Assembly: GCF_001469865.1 (NCBI RefSeq)
Contig: NZ_LOPV01000201.1
Span: 1-37,013, forward strand
Origin: Haloferax profundi
Lineage (GTDB): Archaea; Halobacteriota; Halobacteria; Halobacteriales; Haloferacaceae
Reading direction: 5' to 3'
Length of the DNA stretch: 37,013 nucleotides
The position numbers and the translations under genes were made by a program. The first letter of the stretch is position 1. Each line of letters starts with the position of its first letter. The notes under the pieces are model-generated. The model ran no database searches and was not told where the DNA came from. It saw only the letters and a program-made list of their open reading frames with translations. Shown here in pieces: positions 8,121-15,486 of this stretch.

Positions 8121-9076
8121 ACTTACTCACAGAACTCCCAGACCAGATTCACGTCGTCGAGATGCTGCCCCGCGACGGGTTCCAGCGACTCGACGAGTTC
8201 GTCCCGACCGACGAGAAAGTCGAGATAATCGACACCCTCTCGGAGACCGGCGTCGACGAAATCGAAATCTCGTCGTTCACGCACCCGAAGGCAGTTCCAA
8301 CGCTTCGAGACGCCGACGAGGTGGCGAAACAAATCACCCGCCACGACGACGTCACCTATCGGGCCCTCGTCCCGAACCTCGTCGGCATGGAACGCGCCGT
8401 CGAGGCCGAGGTGGACAAAGTAAATGCTCTCGTCACGGTGAGCGAGACGTACACGAAGAACAATCAGAACCGGACGCGCGAGGAAGTCCTCGCCGAGATG
8501 GACGACATCGTCGAACTCGCCCACGCCCACGGCATCGAAGTCGAAGCGGGCATGGGGACGAGTTTCTACTGCCCGTACGAGGGCCAGATAGACGCCGCGG
8601 AGACGCTCGCAGTCGTCGATAGCGTGGTCGAATCCGGCGTCGACGAAGTGACGCTCGCGACGACCATGGGCCTCGCGAATCCCGTGGAGATTACCGAGCG
8701 ATTCAGCGCCGCGTTCGAGGCCCACCCGGACCTCGACATGGGCCTCCACCTCCACGACACGAACGGGATGAGTCTCGCGAACACCCTCGCCGCGATGGCA
8801 GTTGGTGTCGACCGATTCGACGCGTCTGTCTGCGGTCTCGGCGGCGGCGTCGTCCTCCCCGAGGGGATGTCCGGCGTCGGAAACACGCCGACAGAAGACC
8901 TCGTCCAGATGCTCACGCGGATGGGCGTCGGCCACGGCGTCGACTTCGAGCGCATCGAAGCAGTCGCCCACGACGTGTCCGACCGCCTCGGACTCGGGGC
9001 GACGAGTCACGTCCTCATGGGTGGGACGGTAGAGCGCGTGCTCGAAACCGTCGCCGCCGACAAACAGGAGAGCTGA
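8117..9076 (+). CDS. HMG-CoA lyase-like acyl-CoA lyase with altered active-site loop
   Basis: A 319-residue TIM-barrel lyase of the HMGL/DRE family. Metal and catalytic residues are present: Arg19, Asp20 and Gln23 (LPRDGFQ), and His211 and His213 (HLHDTNG). The substrate-linked features SSFTHPKAVP and TEDLVQML also match. However the loop that in HMG-CoA lyase reads GLGGCP, with the catalytic loop cysteine (Cys266 in the human enzyme), here reads GLGGGVVLPEGMSGVGN at residues 240-256: the cysteine is absent and the loop is longer. Enzymes of this type cleave 3-hydroxyacyl-CoAs by retro-aldol reaction, usually giving acetyl-CoA and a keto acid. Next to a CoA-transferase and an aconitase-like hydratase, a malyl-, citramalyl- or alkylmalyl-CoA lyase role is more likely than leucine breakdown. 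This is inference. Confidence 0.88.
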   Translation: MNLLTELPDQIHVVEMLPRDGFQRLDEFVPTDEKVEIIDTLSETGVDEIEISSFTHPKAVPTLRDADEVAKQITRHDDVTYRALVPNLVGMERAVEAEVDKVNALVTVSETYTKNNQNRTREEVLAEMDDIVELAHAHGIEVEAGMGTSFYCPYEGQIDAAETLAVVDSVVESGVDEVTLATTMGLANPVEITERFSAAFEAHPDLDMGLHLHDTNGMSLANTLAAMAVGVDRFDASVCGLGGGVVLPEGMSGVGNTPTEDLVQMLTRMGVGHGVDFERIEAVAHDVSDRLGLGATSHVLMGGTVERVLETVAADKQES

Positions 9077-9079
9077 ATC

Positions 9080-10393
9080 ATGACCGGAAAGACACTCGCA
9101 GAGAAACTCCTCTCGGAGAAGTCCGGAACCGACGCCCGCGCCGGCGACTACGTCGAAGCAGAAATCGACGTGGCGATGGCGCACGACATCACGGGTCCAC
9201 TCGCGTTCCAGACGTTCCACGAGGTAGCGGGCGAGGACGCCGACCTGTTCGCGCCCGACCGGACCATCTTCACAATCGACCACCACGCCCCCGCAGACGG
9301 GGTCCAGGCCGCGAACAACCACAACGCCGTCCGCGACTTCGCCGCCAAACACGGCGCGAACCAGTTCGACGTCGGCGACGGCATCTGTCACGCCGTCCTC
9401 GTCGAAGAAGGATTCGTCTCGCCCGGTGACCTCGTCATCGGGGCAGACTCCCACTCGACGACCTACGGCGGTCTCGGCGCGTTCGGAACCGGTGTCGGGT
9501 CGACCGACCTCGGAACCGCGTTGGCGTCTGGCGAACTGTGGTTCCGCGTCCCGCAGACGATACGCTTCGAAGTCGACGGCGACCTACAGGACGGCGTCTA
9601 CGCGAAAGACCTCATCCTGCGGTTCATCGGCGACGTTGGCTTCGATGGCTGTACCTACATGGCCGCGGAGTACGCCGGAAGCACCATCGAATCGCTCCCT
9701 ATCCACGAGCGACTCGTCCTGTCGAACATGGCCATCGAGATGGGGGGCAAGGCGGGTCTCGTCGCGCCCGACGACCGAACTGCCGCGTACCTCGAACGCC
9801 AGACCGGGAACGAAATCGACCTCGACGACGCGTTCCGCTCCGACGACGACGCCGAGTACGAGTCGGTGCACACCTACGATGCCGCCGAGTTGGCCCCACA
9901 GGTCTCCAAGCCGTCGAACCCCGAGAACGCCGTCGACGTGACGGACGTCGAAGGAACCGAAATCGACCAACTGTTCGTCGGGACTTGTACGAATGGTCGC
10001 TACGAAGATATCAAAATCGTCGCCGACATCCTCGAGGGTGAGACGCTCGCTCCAAGCGTTCGGATGGTCGTCGTCCCGGCGTCGAAGTCGGTCTACAGGC
10101 ACATGCTGAACACGGGCGTCTTCCAGACGCTCACCGATGCCGGTGCAGTCATCCAGAACGCTGGGTGTGGCCCCTGTGCGGGCTACCACCAGGGCGTGCT
10201 CGGAGACGGCGACGTGTGTCTCGCCACGGCGAACCGGAACTTCCCCGGGCGCGAAGGCTCGATGGATTCGAACGTGTACCTCGCCAGTCCGGCTACCGTC
10301 GGCGCGAGTGCGCTCTACGGCGAGATAACGGACCCGCGGAACATTCAGACGAATCGCTACGACGACACCATCTTCGCGGAGGTGCTGCCATGA
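9080..10393 (+). CDS. Aconitase-family hydratase, large subunit (LeuC/homoaconitase/maleate hydratase-like)
   Basis: A 437-residue large subunit of the split aconitase type. The [4Fe-4S] ligands are Cys303 (GTCTNGR), Cys363 and Cys366 (NAGCGPCAGYH). TIDHHAPADGV and GADSHSTTYGGLGAFGTGVGSTD are the conserved substrate and cluster-contact segments. Length and architecture match archaeal LeuC and also methylaspartate-type, maleate (HbzIJ-type) and dimethylmaleate (DmdAB) hydratases. It starts 3 nt after the lyase gene and overlaps the small-subunit gene by 4 nt. No leuA or leuB is nearby, and the neighbours are catabolic, so I infer that it hydrates an unsaturated dicarboxylate such as maleate or citraconate instead of serving leucine synthesis. 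Stereochemistry and substrate are open. Confidence 0.9.
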   Translation: MTGKTLAEKLLSEKSGTDARAGDYVEAEIDVAMAHDITGPLAFQTFHEVAGEDADLFAPDRTIFTIDHHAPADGVQAANNHNAVRDFAAKHGANQFDVGDGICHAVLVEEGFVSPGDLVIGADSHSTTYGGLGAFGTGVGSTDLGTALASGELWFRVPQTIRFEVDGDLQDGVYAKDLILRFIGDVGFDGCTYMAAEYAGSTIESLPIHERLVLSNMAIEMGGKAGLVAPDDRTAAYLERQTGNEIDLDDAFRSDDDAEYESVHTYDAAELAPQVSKPSNPENAVDVTDVEGTEIDQLFVGTCTNGRYEDIKIVADILEGETLAPSVRMVVVPASKSVYRHMLNTGVFQTLTDAGAVIQNAGCGPCAGYHQGVLGDGDVCLATANRNFPGREGSMDSNVYLASPATVGASALYGEITDPRNIQTNRYDDTIFAEVLP

Positions 10394-10917
10394 CGGACTC
10401 GAAGACGGCCTCCGGACGGACGAACCCGAGCGACCCGGCGCGTGCGTGGGTCTTCGGCGACAACGTCGACACCGACCAGATAACCCCGTCGCGCTTCATC
10501 GTCTCGTCAGACCCCGACGAACTCGCACAACACGCGTTCGAAGACCTACGGCCGGAGTTCTCTGAGTCTGTCGAATCGGGTGACTTCGTCGTCGCGGGTG
10601 AGAACTTCGGAAGCGGGTCGTCGCGCGAACACTCGCCGCTCTCACTCGTCGGTGCGGGCGTCTCGGGCGTCGTCGCCCAGTCGTTCGCGCGCATCTTCTT
10701 CCGAAACGCCATCAACCTCGGCCTACCGGTCCTCATCTGTCCGGGCGCAGACGCCATCGACGACGGCGACGAGATTCACATGGACCTGGACGCAGGCGTC
10801 GTCGTCAACCACACGAAAGACGAGCAGTACGACGCGGAGGCCCTCCCGGAGTTCCTCCAGTCACTCGTCGAACAAGGAGGGCTGAAAGCGTACACGAAAG
10901 CGAAACTCGACCGGTGA
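10390..10917 (+). CDS. Aconitase-family hydratase, small subunit (LeuD-like)
   Basis: A 175-residue swivelling-domain subunit that completes the active site of the preceding large subunit. The segments AWVFGDNVDTDQITPSRF, GENFGSGSSREHSPL and VAQSFARIFFRNAINLGLPVL are the standard LeuD signatures, including the GSGSSREH substrate-binding loop. Its ATG lies within the stop of the large-subunit gene (ATGA), as expected for equimolar subunits. The N-terminal 17 residues are a Ser/Thr/Asp-rich tail. It is the last gene of the operon, 89 nt before the convergent MFS gene. The substrate-specificity loop cannot be assigned to leucine, maleate or another substrate by eye. Confidence 0.9.
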   Translation: MTDSKTASGRTNPSDPARAWVFGDNVDTDQITPSRFIVSSDPDELAQHAFEDLRPEFSESVESGDFVVAGENFGSGSSREHSPLSLVGAGVSGVVAQSFARIFFRNAINLGLPVLICPGADAIDDGDEIHMDLDAGVVVNHTKDEQYDAEALPEFLQSLVEQGGLKAYTKAKLDR

Positions 10918-11006
10918 GCGGGCACTCGCCGGTCGAATCCGACGAATCGACACCAGACGACGACAGAGGCACCCACTGACTCGCCCTTCGATACGGGGTT
11001 CTCGTT

Positions 11007-12194
11007 TTACCGGACGCGCGCATCCCAGTAGAGGAGTCCAGCAGCGACGACGAGACACACTGCGAGACCGGCGAACGCCACGACGTAATTCAGGTACGTA
11101 GCAACGATGCCGACGTACGCAGGACCGACAGCGTTCGCGCCGAGGAAGAACGCCCGCGCGGCACCGAGGTCAGCACCCCTGTCGTCGTCCGGTGCGTTGT
11201 CGAAGATGATGGCGTCCGCGAGGGGGAACTCCATCTTGTAGCCGATTGCGAGTGCGACGACCGAGACGTAGATGAACGCACGCGCGTCGACGAACGAGAG
11301 CACTGCCAGCGCACCAGCGGCGACGAGGAGGCCGACGACGGCGATGGACTCTCTTCGGAAGCGGTCACTTAGGCCGCCGGCGACGGGTTTTATCGTAATC
11401 CCGACTGCGAACACGACGGCGAACGTCGCACTCGCAAGTTGTTGGTCGAAGCCCTTCGCCTCGATGAGGTAGGTCGGAAAGAAGTTGATGAACCCGCCGA
11501 CCATGAAGTAGAACAGGCCGAACGCGAGGAGCGTCCGGCGTTGTGCAGGGCTGGCGAGCAGTCGGCGAATCGTCCCGGAGGCGTCGAGTCTCGGAGAGCC
11601 AACTTCGTACCCTTCTGTGGACCAGAGGGCAAAGAGGACGGTGAGTCCCCCGAGAACCACGGCAACCGGGAGGAACGGCGTGCGCCACGTCGCGTAGGTG
11701 AGTGCGAGGATGGCGAGACCGGACGCGAGGAGACCACCGAGGTCGGTGCCCGCCGCGTAGAGACCGAGGGCGCGCCCGCGACGCTCGACGAACAGGTCTG
11801 AGAGGAGTGCGCGTGACGGAATCGCGAAGAATCCCTTTCCGAGTCCGGTGACGACGGCAGCGACGACGAATCCAGCGAGTCCCCCTGCCAACCCGAACGT
11901 CGCAAATCCGACGACGAGGAGGGCGAGGCCGGGGACGATGAGTGTCGCGCGCGTCCACCGGTCGGAGTATTCGCCACCGGGATACTGGGTGATAGCGTAG
12001 ACACCCTGAAACAACGCGAGGGCGATCCCGGCGGTTGCTTCGGTAATCTGTAAGTCCGCGATAATCGTCGGGAGAAGTGGCGACAAGAGGAACCGGCCCG
12101 CCTGAAGGACCGCCCACGCGAGCGAGACGGTGAGTAGCATCCGACCCCGATAGCCTGCGAGGACGTGCTGGTCGGACGCCGTCGTTTGGTTCAC
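11007..12194 (-). CDS. MFS transporter
   Basis: A major facilitator superfamily permease of about 395 residues with roughly twelve hydrophobic segments. The loop between helices 2 and 3 (GGEYSDRWTRATLI) and the matching loop in the second half (AGGLSDRFRRESIAV) are MFS signatures. I chose the GTG at 12194 (VNQTTASDQH); the TTG at 12221 gives a longer basic tail that is less likely. It is convergent with the catabolic operon. Uptake of the operon's substrate or export of an intermediate is possible, since MFS genes accompany comparable acid-degradation clusters such as tcu, but the cargo is unknown. Confidence 0.85.
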   Translation of the reverse strand: MNQTTASDQHVLAGYRGRMLLTVSLAWAVLQAGRFLLSPLLPTIIADLQITEATAGIALALFQGVYAITQYPGGEYSDRWTRATLIVPGLALLVVGFATFGLAGGLAGFVVAAVVTGLGKGFFAIPSRALLSDLFVERRGRALGLYAAGTDLGGLLASGLAILALTYATWRTPFLPVAVVLGGLTVLFALWSTEGYEVGSPRLDASGTIRRLLASPAQRRTLLAFGLFYFMVGGFINFFPTYLIEAKGFDQQLASATFAVVFAVGITIKPVAGGLSDRFRRESIAVVGLLVAAGALAVLSFVDARAFIYVSVVALAIGYKMEFPLADAIIFDNAPDDDRGADLGAARAFFLGANAVGPAYVGIVATYLNYVVAFAGLAVCLVVAAGLLYWDARVR

Positions 12195-12524
12195 ACGTCT
12201 CGTATGACGACCTGCTACCAATGAATTACGGTTTCGGAACCCTGTGGAGTGGGACGTGATGGCCGCCCTCGACTCGTGTCGTCTGCCCCCACTGTCTCTC
12301 TCACAGCTCTCTTTTTAAATTTAGACACATTTATCCCAATGTGTCTGGGAAAAATTGCTAAAATAACTTGGTCAGGGTAGATTAAGCCGTATTAGTCTAA
12401 ATTTTGGGATTAAATCACGTATCTACATTATATCGTAGTAAATCACTAATTATTTACTGTCCTCACTTCGGCCCCTGTTCACCGGTGAGTGAGCATTTAC
12501 CATACATGCGGCTGATATCCCGCC
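12195..12524. other. AT-rich gene-free stretch between the MFS and VOC genes
   Basis: This 330-nt gap changes from GC-rich (to about 12305) to strongly AT-rich (12310-12470). I find no convincing reading frame on either strand. It holds the perfect inverted repeat at 12323-12346. A second pair of complementary 10-mers, AAATTTAGAC at 12317-12326 and GTCTAAATTT at 12395-12404, brackets about 70 nt and could fold a larger structure. A TATA-like CATTTACC near 12494-12501 is about 27 nt before the VOC start. Confidence 0.6.
12323..12346. repeat. Perfect 9-bp inverted repeat, candidate operator
   Basis: The arms AGACACATT (12323-12331) and AATGTGTCT (12338-12346) are exact reverse complements around the 6-nt TATCCC. 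The dyad is the size of a typical dimeric regulator site. It is about 130 nt upstream of the MFS start on the minus strand and 180 nt upstream of the VOC gene, so either could be the target. It lacks a following T run on either strand, so a terminator is less likely. Confidence 0.5.
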
Positions 12525-12932
12525 ATGGACGTCACCGCGATAGACCACGTCAACTTGCGAATCCCCGAAGATGGCCTCGACGACGCACTCGCGTTCTACG
12601 GCGACGCGCTCGGATTCGACATCGAAAACCAGGACCTATTCGAGGCAGGTGAGAAACCGTTCGTCTCGGTTCGCCTCACACCGGTGAGTATCATCCACCT
12701 CCAACCGACGTCGACGTTCCGGCCGCCGGACGAGACGGCGTTCGACCACGTCGCCATCGAGTTCGACCACACCATCGACGAACTCCGCCGACACCTCGAC
12801 GATGGAGGTGTGGACGTGGACCGGCAACTCGAACCACTCGGTGCGACTGGTGTCGCACCTGCGGTGTACGTCACAGACCCATTCGGTTACACGTTGGAAC
12901 TGAAAGCACGCGCGGGTGGTGAGGGCGAGTAG
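12525..12932 (+). CDS. VOC superfamily (glyoxalase/dioxygenase-fold) protein
   Basis: A 135-residue single-domain vicinal oxygen chelate protein with two beta-alpha-beta-beta-beta modules. Likely metal ligands are His8 (AIDHVNLRI), a second histidine in FDHVAIEF (about residue 70) and the glutamate in FGYTLELK near the C terminus. The family includes glyoxalase I, ring-cleavage dioxygenases, methylmalonyl-CoA epimerase and fosfomycin-resistance proteins. It is alone on its strand between two AT-rich gaps, with a possible TATA box about 27 nt upstream. Function cannot be specified further. Confidence 0.85.
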   Translation: MDVTAIDHVNLRIPEDGLDDALAFYGDALGFDIENQDLFEAGEKPFVSVRLTPVSIIHLQPTSTFRPPDETAFDHVAIEFDHTIDELRRHLDDGGVDVDRQLEPLGATGVAPAVYVTDPFGYTLELKARAGGEGE

Positions 12933-13444
12933 TATTGTAAAAATTTCACAACACCATTTAGTATTAGTTTCGTTACACTATGTGGTCCGTCCCCAACCTC
13001 ACTCAGTCGCGCACGTGGGCGGACCCCACCGTGATTTTGTCCTCGAAGCGTAACTCCGGATACTGAAAGCATCCCGATACCACTAGAAAGAAGCCCTATA
13101 CTCCATTAAATTGGGGGTTTAGGGGTGGTTATGACGATACTTACAAGTGTGTAGGATATCAATAATTTCTAGTATGGGTGGACAAACAATTGACAAAACA
13201 GGCGGTCACCTCGAGTTCGAGTGGGGGGAACTCGGGAACTCACCGGATGGTAACACGGAGGTTCGTGGTGCCAGTAGTGCATGTATTATGCACACAACAC
13301 TTCCGTTGCCCTACCCGGTAGCACCCGGTGACCGCAACTATGGAGATGGGGTGATCGGCGATGCGGTGTGACGAGGGACTCGATGATGGCTCGGTCCACA
13401 CCGACGAGGGTACGCTTTGCAAGCCGGCTCGAGGTGTCTAACCG
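12933..13444. other. AT-rich gap with only weak short reading frames
   Basis: No confident gene lies in this 512-nt stretch. It begins with a near-palindrome TGTAAAAATTTCACA (12936-12950) that could act at the end of the VOC transcript. An ATG at 13174 opens a 65-codon frame to 13371 (MGGQTIDKTGGHLEFEWGEL...), and a 26-codon frame with two cysteines follows at 13361-13441, ending 3 nt before the next gene. Their codon use is mixed and they resemble no family I know, so I leave them uncalled. They could be a leader or small proteins of the 13445-15438 unit. Confidence 0.5.
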
Positions 13445-13837
13445 ATGTGCCGAGACGAAGTCCCTGGTTCTGCGCACGAACTGGCAGGATTCCAGACGAA
13501 GACGTCGGAGGCTGGTCCGACCGACAACCGCCTCTCGTTGTACGTCCTCGCCGCATCCGAACACGTTCCGCGACCCGAGGACTGCTTCGACCCGCTTTCG
13601 GACATCACCTGGCTGCAGTTCATCGACGGCCTCGATATGTACGTCGTCGTGGGCGACGAGGCGGCGTTCGTCGACGCTGTCGCTCCGGAGTGCGACGCCC
13701 GAGAGCCAGGTGTTTGGCTCGTCGACGACTCGGGGACCGTCCACCGTCAGTGGACGCTTCCGTCGGAACGGACCGACGTGCTCTCGATTGGACGTACCGT
13801 AGAGCGGACGATCGACACGTGGGGTGAGGCGCAATGA
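13445..13837 (+). CDS. Uncharacterised haloarchaeal protein, partner of the coiled-coil protein
   Basis: A 130-residue acidic soluble protein without signal peptide or membrane segment. I do not recognise the family. A stop codon immediately upstream (13439) fixes the ATG at 13445. The first 28 residues look disordered; from LSLYVLAASEHVP on, alternating hydrophobic strands (MYVVVGDEAAFVDAV, GVWLVDDSGTVHRQW) suggest a small alpha/beta fold. The C-terminal LSIGRTVERTIDTWGEA is probably helical. The stop overlaps the start of the next gene by ATGA, so the two proteins are likely co-translated and may bind one another. The function is unknown. Confidence 0.75.
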   Translation: MCRDEVPGSAHELAGFQTKTSEAGPTDNRLSLYVLAASEHVPRPEDCFDPLSDITWLQFIDGLDMYVVVGDEAAFVDAVAPECDAREPGVWLVDDSGTVHRQWTLPSERTDVLSIGRTVERTIDTWGEAQ

Positions 13838-15438
13838 CTCCCCTCTTCCGTGAGATGGACCGCGTCAGCGAGAAATTCGTCTCCGCTATCCGCGGTGTCA
13901 CCGTGGAGAAGTCAGTGTGGGCGAACGGCGAGGGACTCTCTGTCGTTCGATTAGAGGTTTCGTCGGAGAGAGACGACCCCGTCGACTTCCGACTGGTCGA
14001 GTCTGTGCCACGGGACTTCCCGTTGGAGAATCTGGGGCCCCACCCGAAGTACAACGGCGACAAGTGGACGAAGACCGACGACCGAGCGTTCGTCTACGCC
14101 GACCGACTCGAACCCTCTGGCGAGGCGTCTACTCTCTACGGAATCAAGGGACTCTCGCCGAACGACCTCGAATCATTTCTCACCGAAACGGCGGTCGAAA
14201 TCGACCCTGCAGGTGACGAACCAGCGAGCGACAGCGACGACTCAACTACCATGACGAACGACGACACGACCGATACCGAGATAGACGACACCACCACCGA
14301 TGACCACTCCGTCTCCCAGCGGAGCGACTTCAACGGCCACATTCCGCGCGTCGAAGACCTCCGCTCGGCATCAGGGGGGTGGGACTCCGGACAGTCGGAC
14401 ACCACTCCCTCGGACATCCAGTTCGTCGGGTCGAGAGCGCAATCGACTGCTGATTCGGCGACTGACGCCGACTCGGACTCTCAGCCGAAGGTAGAACTCG
14501 ACGACCCGACGGCGGACGCAGACGAGAACGAACCCACCACGGATGCGGATACCGAAGAGGGCTCAGAAGACGACGCCACAGACGCGTCTGTAGAGGTGGG
14601 AACGGCAGAGTCGGCCGAGTCGACGGCCGAACGTGACTCCGCTGGCACCGACGAATTCGAGACGGACGCAGTCGAGGATAGAGACGGCCCGGAAACCGCC
14701 GACGAAGTGGTTGGCACAGATAGTGCAGCGTCGAGTGACGGGAATGTGAGTCCCGAGAACTCACCCGACGAAGAGACGACGAAGGACTCTGTCGAATCTG
14801 CTGCCTCCGACTCCGACACCACTGAATCAGAGACGGATGTAGAGACTGACGCCGACGGTGTCGTCGACGCACTCGTCGCCGAACTCTCGGCCCGTGACCT
14901 CTCCGAAGAAGAGATGGCGGTCCTTCGAGACTCGCTCGGGGCGTCGTCGCCGAACTCACTGGACGTCCGACTCGAACACGTCCAGAACCGCGTCGACAAC
15001 CTCGCAGCCTACACGACTGCCCTCGAAGAGTTCCTCGACGAGAACGGGACCGCAGAGCAGGTTCTCGACGACTTGCAAACCGACACGGCAGAGATGCGCG
15101 AGGATATCGAGCGTCTCGAATCGGCACTCTCCGCGTCGAAAGAAGCCATACAGACCATCGAGTCACAAGTCGAGTCGATAGAAGACCGGATGGTTACGAC
15201 GTCCACGTTCGAAGAACGCCTCTCAGAACTGGACGAACGACTCGTCTCCGAGTCGGCACTCGAAGCACAGGTCGAGGAACTCACCGACGAACTCGAAGAC
15301 ATCCGTGGTGACGTGGAGACCGGAAAGACGTGGCGCAGCAACCTCAGCCAAGCCATCCAACTGCCCGGCATGATGGAGGAGACGGACGACGAGTCCGAGG
15401 CTGCCTCTCAGACCGAATCTGTCGAACAGCACTCGTAG
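13834..15438 (+). CDS. Large acidic protein with N-terminal globular domain, disordered linker and coiled coil
   Basis: A 534-residue protein of unknown function with three clear parts. Residues 1-125 form a globular, beta-rich region (VEKSVWANGEGLSVVRLEV, DDPVDFRLVESVPRDFPL, STLYGIKGL) resembling the sandwich domains that end in an aromatic-Gly strand in haloarchaeal proteins. Residues about 126-340 are almost wholly Asp, Glu, Ser, Thr and Ala and must be disordered. Residues about 345-500 show heptad-like leucines and charged residues (VQNRVDNLAAYTTALEEFL, MREDIERLESALSASKEAI, LEAQVEELTDELEDI) typical of a long coiled coil. There is no signal peptide or membrane helix. It is translationally coupled to the small gene before it. 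A structural or scaffolding role is a guess from architecture only. Confidence 0.8.
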   Translation: MTPLFREMDRVSEKFVSAIRGVTVEKSVWANGEGLSVVRLEVSSERDDPVDFRLVESVPRDFPLENLGPHPKYNGDKWTKTDDRAFVYADRLEPSGEASTLYGIKGLSPNDLESFLTETAVEIDPAGDEPASDSDDSTTMTNDDTTDTEIDDTTTDDHSVSQRSDFNGHIPRVEDLRSASGGWDSGQSDTTPSDIQFVGSRAQSTADSATDADSDSQPKVELDDPTADADENEPTTDADTEEGSEDDATDASVEVGTAESAESTAERDSAGTDEFETDAVEDRDGPETADEVVGTDSAASSDGNVSPENSPDEETTKDSVESAASDSDTTESETDVETDADGVVDALVAELSARDLSEEEMAVLRDSLGASSPNSLDVRLEHVQNRVDNLAAYTTALEEFLDENGTAEQVLDDLQTDTAEMREDIERLESALSASKEAIQTIESQVESIEDRMVTTSTFEERLSELDERLVSESALEAQVEELTDELEDIRGDVETGKTWRSNLSQAIQLPGMMEETDDESEAASQTESVEQHS

Positions 15439-15486
15439 GGACGGTGTCCCTCTCGACGAAGTCTGTCGACCAGCACTCCAGTTCGG

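Noticed and set aside
8117-9076. Ordinary HMG-CoA lyase of leucine degradation
   Set aside because: The loop cysteine is missing, and no isovaleryl-CoA or methylcrotonyl-CoA genes are present.
8123-9454. 443-residue open frame antisense to the lyase and hydratase genes
   Set aside because: It lies opposite genes with intact catalytic motifs and has the valine/arginine-rich make-up of a shadow frame.
9080-10917. Leucine biosynthesis leuCD
   Set aside because: The sequence family fits, but no leuA, leuB or ilv gene is nearby and all neighbours are catabolic, so I keep the neutral name.
12887-13072. 61-codon minus-strand frame after the VOC gene
   Set aside because: It overlaps the end of the VOC gene and an AT-rich gap, has no supporting motif and no promoter.
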